From assembly GCF_000004195.4 (NCBI RefSeq), contig NC_030686.2, positions 45,705,961 to 45,769,960 of the forward strand: DNA of 64,000 nt, written 5' to 3'. This document shows positions 59,005-64,000 of the stretch, piece by piece (positions within the stretch are counted from its first letter, which is position 1; each line of letters starts with the position of its first letter). The notes below the pieces were generated by a model. It had not been told where the DNA came from. It did no database searches and saw nothing but the letters and a program-made list of their open reading frames with translations. The position numbers and the translations under genes were made by a program. Source of the DNA: Xenopus tropicalis. Taxonomy: Eukaryota; Chordata; Amphibia; Anura; Pipidae.

Positions 59005-59505
59005 CAGCTTATTGTGTGCCCAGAGCATTCCTTCTCTGTATATTTGTATTTATACATATGGGTAGGAGGTGCCATAGTGTTTCCCTTAGACAGTACAGTA
59101 TGGGGGTACAGCTTATTGTGTGCCCAGAACATTCCTTCTCTGTATATTTGTATTTATACATATGGGTAGGAGGTGCCATAGTGTTTCCCTTAGACAGTAC
59201 AGTATGGGGGTACAGCTTATTGTGTGCCCAGAACATTCCTTCTCTGTATATTGTATTTATACATATGGGTAGGGGGTGCCATAGTGTTTCCTTAGACAGT
59301 ACAGTATGGGGGTACAGCTTATTGTGTGCCCAGAACATTCCTTCTCTGTATATTTGTATTTATACATATGGGTAGGGGGTGCCATAGTGTTTCCCTTAGA
59401 CAGTACAGTATGGGGGTACAGCTTATTGTGTGCCCAGAACATTCCTTCTCTGTATATTTGTATTTATACATATGGGTAGGAGGTGCCATAGTGTTTCCCT
59501 AGAAT
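59005..59505. repeat. About 104-bp minisatellite, 5 copies (locus 2)
   Basis: The same unit as 49186-49770 (GTACAGCTTATTGTGTGCCC, GCCATAGTGTTTCCCTTAGA). Confidence 0.95.
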
Positions 59506-61242
59506 ACATTAAAAAATCAACTTAATGGATGGCAACTACGGCCAGCAAAAGGGGTAAGCTAGAAAAGATACATGTTAAACATCTGGCTTATTTCAGGAGC
59601 CACAAGGTCCAGAAGCAATTGTACAGTAAGGAATTGTTCCCTACCTCTGACTTGGCCAACCCCTTTCTGGAGTCAGTGGCACTGCACATGCCCAGTGAGC
59701 TTTAAACGGGACAAACGTGTGTGTATTACCCAGAGAATCCTTGGAACTGTATCTGTTATACCAATGTTTTTCTATAGCTGTGGCCTTGGCAGAGGGCCCT
59801 ACCAACACACCCCTGATCCACCCCACTCACACCTGCACCCTATTGCCACCCTATGATTTAAAAGGATTGCAAAGGGATTTCAAACCAGTGAATATTCTTA
59901 GCTGAAAAAAGGCCAAACCCCAGTACCAGGAAAGAGGCAATTATAAAGTAACTTTCTCAAAATGTATTTCTCCGGCTCAAATCTCATTCGCTAAACCAAG
60001 TGCCGAGTTTGCAGTCAAAATAAAAGGTTTTCCTAGTGTCCCTTAGTGAAAGAAATGCCATTTGCAATAGAACCAGCACTGCCCTCCAATGGAAGCTCTA
60101 TGTGTGTATAGCCAGCAAACTAACCCCTCCTTGGCCCTCCGACAAGGGATCTGCTATTAACCAAATGGGGAAAAATACAAATATCAGAATGAGCCATGGC
60201 AGAATAAGGGTAGGAAAACAGTTAATTAGAGACATCTGGTAAGAAAGCAGTTAATGAGAGGGACCCTCAACCCCACACCCCCCCCGCCTCCTCGTTATCC
60301 TCCCCTAATTACTGATTACAGAGATACCAATCCGTTCAGGGGTTACTGCTAATTTACTTGTTTTCTCCCCCTCATTTTCATGTAATCCTGGTGAGAAAGT
60401 GAAGAGGGGGGTCCCGGCAAGGAGCCCATTTACCCATCGTAGGGTGCTAGATTTAATGGTACCCGCATCTGGGCTTGGGGGGGGGGGATTTTATTTAAAA
60501 GGAACAGAGGTCTTGGAGTTGGGCTTGGGGCGGGGCGGTGGGGGAGAAGGGTCGGGCAGTTCTTCCTAATCCACTTAATTAGATGCTTCAATTTGGGCTG
60601 TCACTTTGTCCCAGGGAATGTGGAAGGGCACTCATTCGGGCTGTAATAGCCCCATTTATTAACAAGCTGGCTGCTGTCGGGGACATGCTGGTACTTTAGG
60701 CCCAATAACAGCAGAAGGGCCCAATGTTCTGGATCCGTAAAGCTGGGCACAAATGAACAAAGAGACAAAGGGAGTTGGAAATATTTTTCAGTCTCAGTAC
60801 TAAAATGAGAGTCTTCCCTATTACAGTCTTTCAATTGGAATTCAGAGACACAGCTAATAAATGTTAGTTATTTTGCCAGTCTGAGACATGGCATCGCTGC
60901 ATGGGTGGCACTCACAATTACTGGGAAAGCCAATCATTTAATATGAGGCAGCGGCACTTGATAAAGAAAACCTGGTGCATTAGGGGTCCAGCCAGCGGCA
61001 GGCATTGGGGGGCACTCCATAAATGGGAGGGGGTCTCTCCACAAAGCCTGTGGGGGGATCACCCTTACTGAAAGGCTGGGAGAGCTGCCTCAACCCTGGC
61101 ATTAAAGGGAAAATGTACCCAACCAAGTTGTTTGTGTCTGGAGAAGCATCCATTATAATGCAGCAAAAACCCTATATATATATATATGTGTGTGTGTGTT
61201 ACCAATATATGGGTGATGTCTTGCCACTTAATGCAGGGGTAA
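59506..61242. other. 5' flank, possible conserved non-coding DNA
   Basis: Positions 59690-59800 hold a diverged single copy of the element amplified at 61243 (ACTGTATCTGTTATACCAAT). Positions 60225-60620 are repeat-free and rich in TAATTA-type sites (CCCTAATTACTGATTACAG, CACTTAATTAGATGC). A TATATATATATATGTGTGTG tract lies near 61172. Confidence 0.35.
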
Positions 61243-62272
61243 ATGCTTATTTGTGCCCTGGGTACCCCTGGAACTATAGCAGGGTGACTGTTACCCCAAT
61301 GTTTCTATATATCTGTAACCTTGTTATGGGCTAAGGGGGCCCAGCCTGAAGGCCAGTTAGGGGGGGATTTGGGGTGAGTGCTTATTTGTGCCCTGGGTAC
61401 CCCTGGAACTATAGCAGGGTGACTGTTACCCCAATGTTTCTATATATCTGTAACCTTGTTATGGGCTAAGGGGGCCCAGCCTGAAGGCCAGTTAGGGGGG
61501 GATTTGGGGTGAGTGCTTATTTGTGCCCTGGGTACCCCTGGAACTATAGCAGGGTGACTGTTACCCCCAATGTTTCTATATATCTGTAACCTTGTTATGG
61601 CTAAGGGGGCCCAGCCTGAAGGCCAGTTAGGGGGGGATTTGGGGTGAGTGCTTATTTGTGCCCTGGGTACCCCTGGAACTATAGCAGGGGTGACTGTTAC
61701 CCCAATGTTTCTATATATCTGTAACCTTGTTATGGGCTAAGGGGGCCCAGCCTGAAGGCCAGTTAGGGGGGGATTTGGGGTGAGTGCTTATTTGTGCCCT
61801 GGGTACCCCTGGAACTATAGCAGGGTGACTGTTACCCCAATGTTTCTATATATCTGTAACCTTGTTATGGGCTAAGGGGGCCCAGCCTGAAGGCCAGTTA
61901 GGGGGGGATTTGGGGTGAGTGCTTGTGCCCTGGGTACCCCTGGAACTATAGCGGGGTGACTGTTACCCCAATGTTTCTATATATCTGTAACCTTGTTATG
62001 GGCTAAGGGGGCCCAGCCTGAAGGCCAGTTAGGGGGGGATTTGGGGTGAGTGCTTATTTGTGCCCTGGGTACCCATGGAACTATAGCGGGGTGACTGTTA
62101 CCCCAATGTTTCTATATATCTGTAACCTTGTTATGGGCTAAGGGGGCCCAGCCTGAAGGCCAGTTAGGGGGGGATTTGGGGTGAGTGCTTATTTGTGCCC
62201 TGGGTACCCCTGGAACTATAGCGGGGTGACTGTTACCCCAATGTTTCTATATATCTGTAACCTTGTTATGCA
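61243..62272. repeat. 135-bp minisatellite, about 8 copies
   Basis: The unit contains GCTTATTTGTGCCCTGGGTA, CCCCTGGAACTATAGCAGGG, CAATGTTTCTATATATCTGT, GGGCTAAGGGGGCCCAGCCT and a GGGGGGGATTTGGGGTGAG block. Copies are nearly identical. Confidence 0.96.
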
Positions 62273-63040
62273 CTAAGGGCCATCTTATTTCTACATTTTA
62301 TTCATCCCACCTTTAATAATTAAATGAGCTCTTTCCCAATTAGAATCGCTTGGAAAAGGCAGAGTTATATAAAATACATTGTGCACAAAGCGTTTGGATA
62401 GTTGTGGCAGCAAATAAGCATATTTATGTGCTCCTGCCTGACAATATGTGCATATTCACGAGGGGTTAGAGGAGGGAGAGCGCAGACACGGGGGGGCACA
62501 GAGACATATTACCATAGTCAGTAACAGACAGGGGAGGCAGAGAGATGGAACAGGGGAGAGGGCTAATGCACGCTGCACAGTTTATAAATCAAAAGTTTAG
62601 GCAAAAAGGGGCAACATGTGCCATTCATGTAAAGTCTAAATGAAATTCATAAACAATCAGGCCAAGACTCCCCTTATGATACCTACAAAACTCCCCTTTT
62701 TTAAAAAAAAATGGTTCATCTTCATTTCATTTGTGATTGGGGCACTTGCTATCTATTTATAAAGAAATGTGCTCCATTTTTCTTGTCCCAACCCTGGTTT
62801 CATAATGACTTTCCCTTCTTACTAAAGGAACCCATTCCGATGCACTGATGGCCACTCAGACAGAGTTTAGTTGGCCTATACATACAGTACAAGCTACACA
62901 ACATCCCAGAGAGACAGTATAACATTTTCTGTGTCACATTTTTAATGTACATGAAATAAGTCAGATCCGGGGGGCCTGTAGACCCTAAATATCGGGTATA
63001 TATGGTACCCCATGCCCATCTCATATTACAACACAAAGCA
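62273..63040. other. 5' flank, nothing recognised
   Basis: AT-rich unique DNA. No exon supported. Confidence 0.5.
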
Positions 63041-64000
63041 TTCAAATCCGTATGTGTATCTCCAGTGTTCATCCCTCAGCAAAACACACCAGCTCCACTC
63101 TTCCTCTATCCTTTTTTTTTACTGCACATCATTATCCCCATAGAAATCTCCATTCTTTCTGCAAAACTCTACACCTCATGAAATCTTCCTCTCTCCTTCT
63201 ATACTCCATGAAACACATCCCTTCTCTTTACGTTCAGCTCTACATTCTCTCTGAACTCTTTCTCTCTCCTCTTTCTGCACAACAAGAGTTCCCCTTGGAA
63301 TTCTTTCTCTACAACTCTTCCCCTGTGTTATGTCTGCACAATAATGTCCTCCATGGAACTCTTTCCCTCTATTCTTTCTGCACAATTCTGCACCTACAGA
63401 AATCTTCTATACTCTTCTTCTCTCTCTTCTTTTCCTTTTGCTGCACAAACCTGTAGCCCTTAAACTCTTTTCCTCTACCATTTCTGCACAACTCTGCACC
63501 TTCGGAAATCTTCTTCTCTCTCCTTCTCTCTTTTCTATTCCCCACAAGCCTGTAGCCCTCAAATTTCTTCGCGCCACTCTTTTCGCACAAGCATATTCCC
63601 CATGAAGCTCATCTGTTCTTTTCCCATACAGTTACACTACCCATTGAACTCTTCCTCTCTTTTCCTCCTCCACTGAACTTTTCTCTCACCTCTTTCTGCA
63701 CAACTCAAACCCCACAGAACTCTTTCCATATTCTATTTCTTTACAACTTTCAGGCCTTCCTATCTCCTTTTTAACAACTTTGTCCCCCACTGGAATCTCT
63801 CTCCTTTCTGCATAACTCTATCCTTTACGTGAATCTCCCCTCTCTTCTTTATGCACGGCACAACTTCTTTCTGAAGAGCCTTCTCTCCCTTTTCTCTGTA
63901 GCAGAAAACATTCAGTCTCAATTCTTTCTGCTGAACTCTTACATTTTTCTACAGAAATCCCATTTCCTCCCTTACCCTCCCTGCCATAAAGAGTATTCTT
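63041..64000. repeat. Degenerate pyrimidine-rich repeat
   Basis: Strings of the type CTCTTTCTGCACAACTCT and CATGAAATCTTCTTCTCTCT recur at irregular 40-70-bp spacing up to the window edge. It looks like an old minisatellite that has diverged. Open frames in it are low-complexity. Confidence 0.7.

Overview
The window is vertebrate nuclear DNA, almost certainly from a Xenopus frog. The evidence is a multi-exon TNRC6/GW182-family gene with GT-AG introns, plus several dispersed repeats of the kind that litter Xenopus genomes: the 'gtgcccatacac' MITE, the 'ggttgctagg...ctagcaac' repeat, the 'atgggacctgttatc' repeat and a Tc1-like transposon. Xenopus tropicalis and Xenopus laevis cannot be told apart here. 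There are no bacterial features, no CRISPR and no operon.

One protein-coding gene is supported. It lies on the minus strand, runs right to left, and continues past position 1. Eleven internal coding exons (33038 down to 89) keep one continuous frame of 1308 codons across ten GT-AG introns. The best match is tnrc6c, the microRNA-silencing scaffold that binds Argonaute through Gly-Trp repeats. The window holds the N-terminal block, all of the GW-rich Argonaute-binding region, the UBA domain and the start of the Q-rich region. The PAM2 motif and RRM expected for the family would lie beyond the left edge. The 5' end is less certain: a GC-rich, GC-box-containing stretch at about 45.4-45.95 kb with two good minus-strand donors is the likely main promoter, and a second CpG-rich block at 9.4-10.5 kb, just upstream of the large GW exon, may be an internal promoter.

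The rest is intron and 5' flank dominated by tandem repeats. About twenty minisatellite arrays (unit 19 to 135 bp, 3 to about 55 copies) together cover roughly 19 kb of the 64 kb. Most of the long open frames in the window (up to 559 codons) are these arrays read in phase and are not genes. Three array units occur again at a second locus 10 to 25 kb away, and one array has grown inside a dispersed element, so the arrays seem to be seeded by mobile repeats.

Region by region: 0-7.6 kb, nine exons; 7.6-19.1 kb, a large intron with five arrays and the internal CpG block; 19.1-19.4 kb, an exon flanked by a duplicated segment; 19.4-32.7 kb, an intron with a 37-copy array; 32.6-33.0 kb, the two first recognised coding exons including a 22-nt microexon; 33-45.4 kb, the 5' intron, ending in a long G-rich (sense strand) array next to the CpG block; 46-64 kb, upstream DNA with further arrays, one decayed Tc1 element and no recognisable exon.
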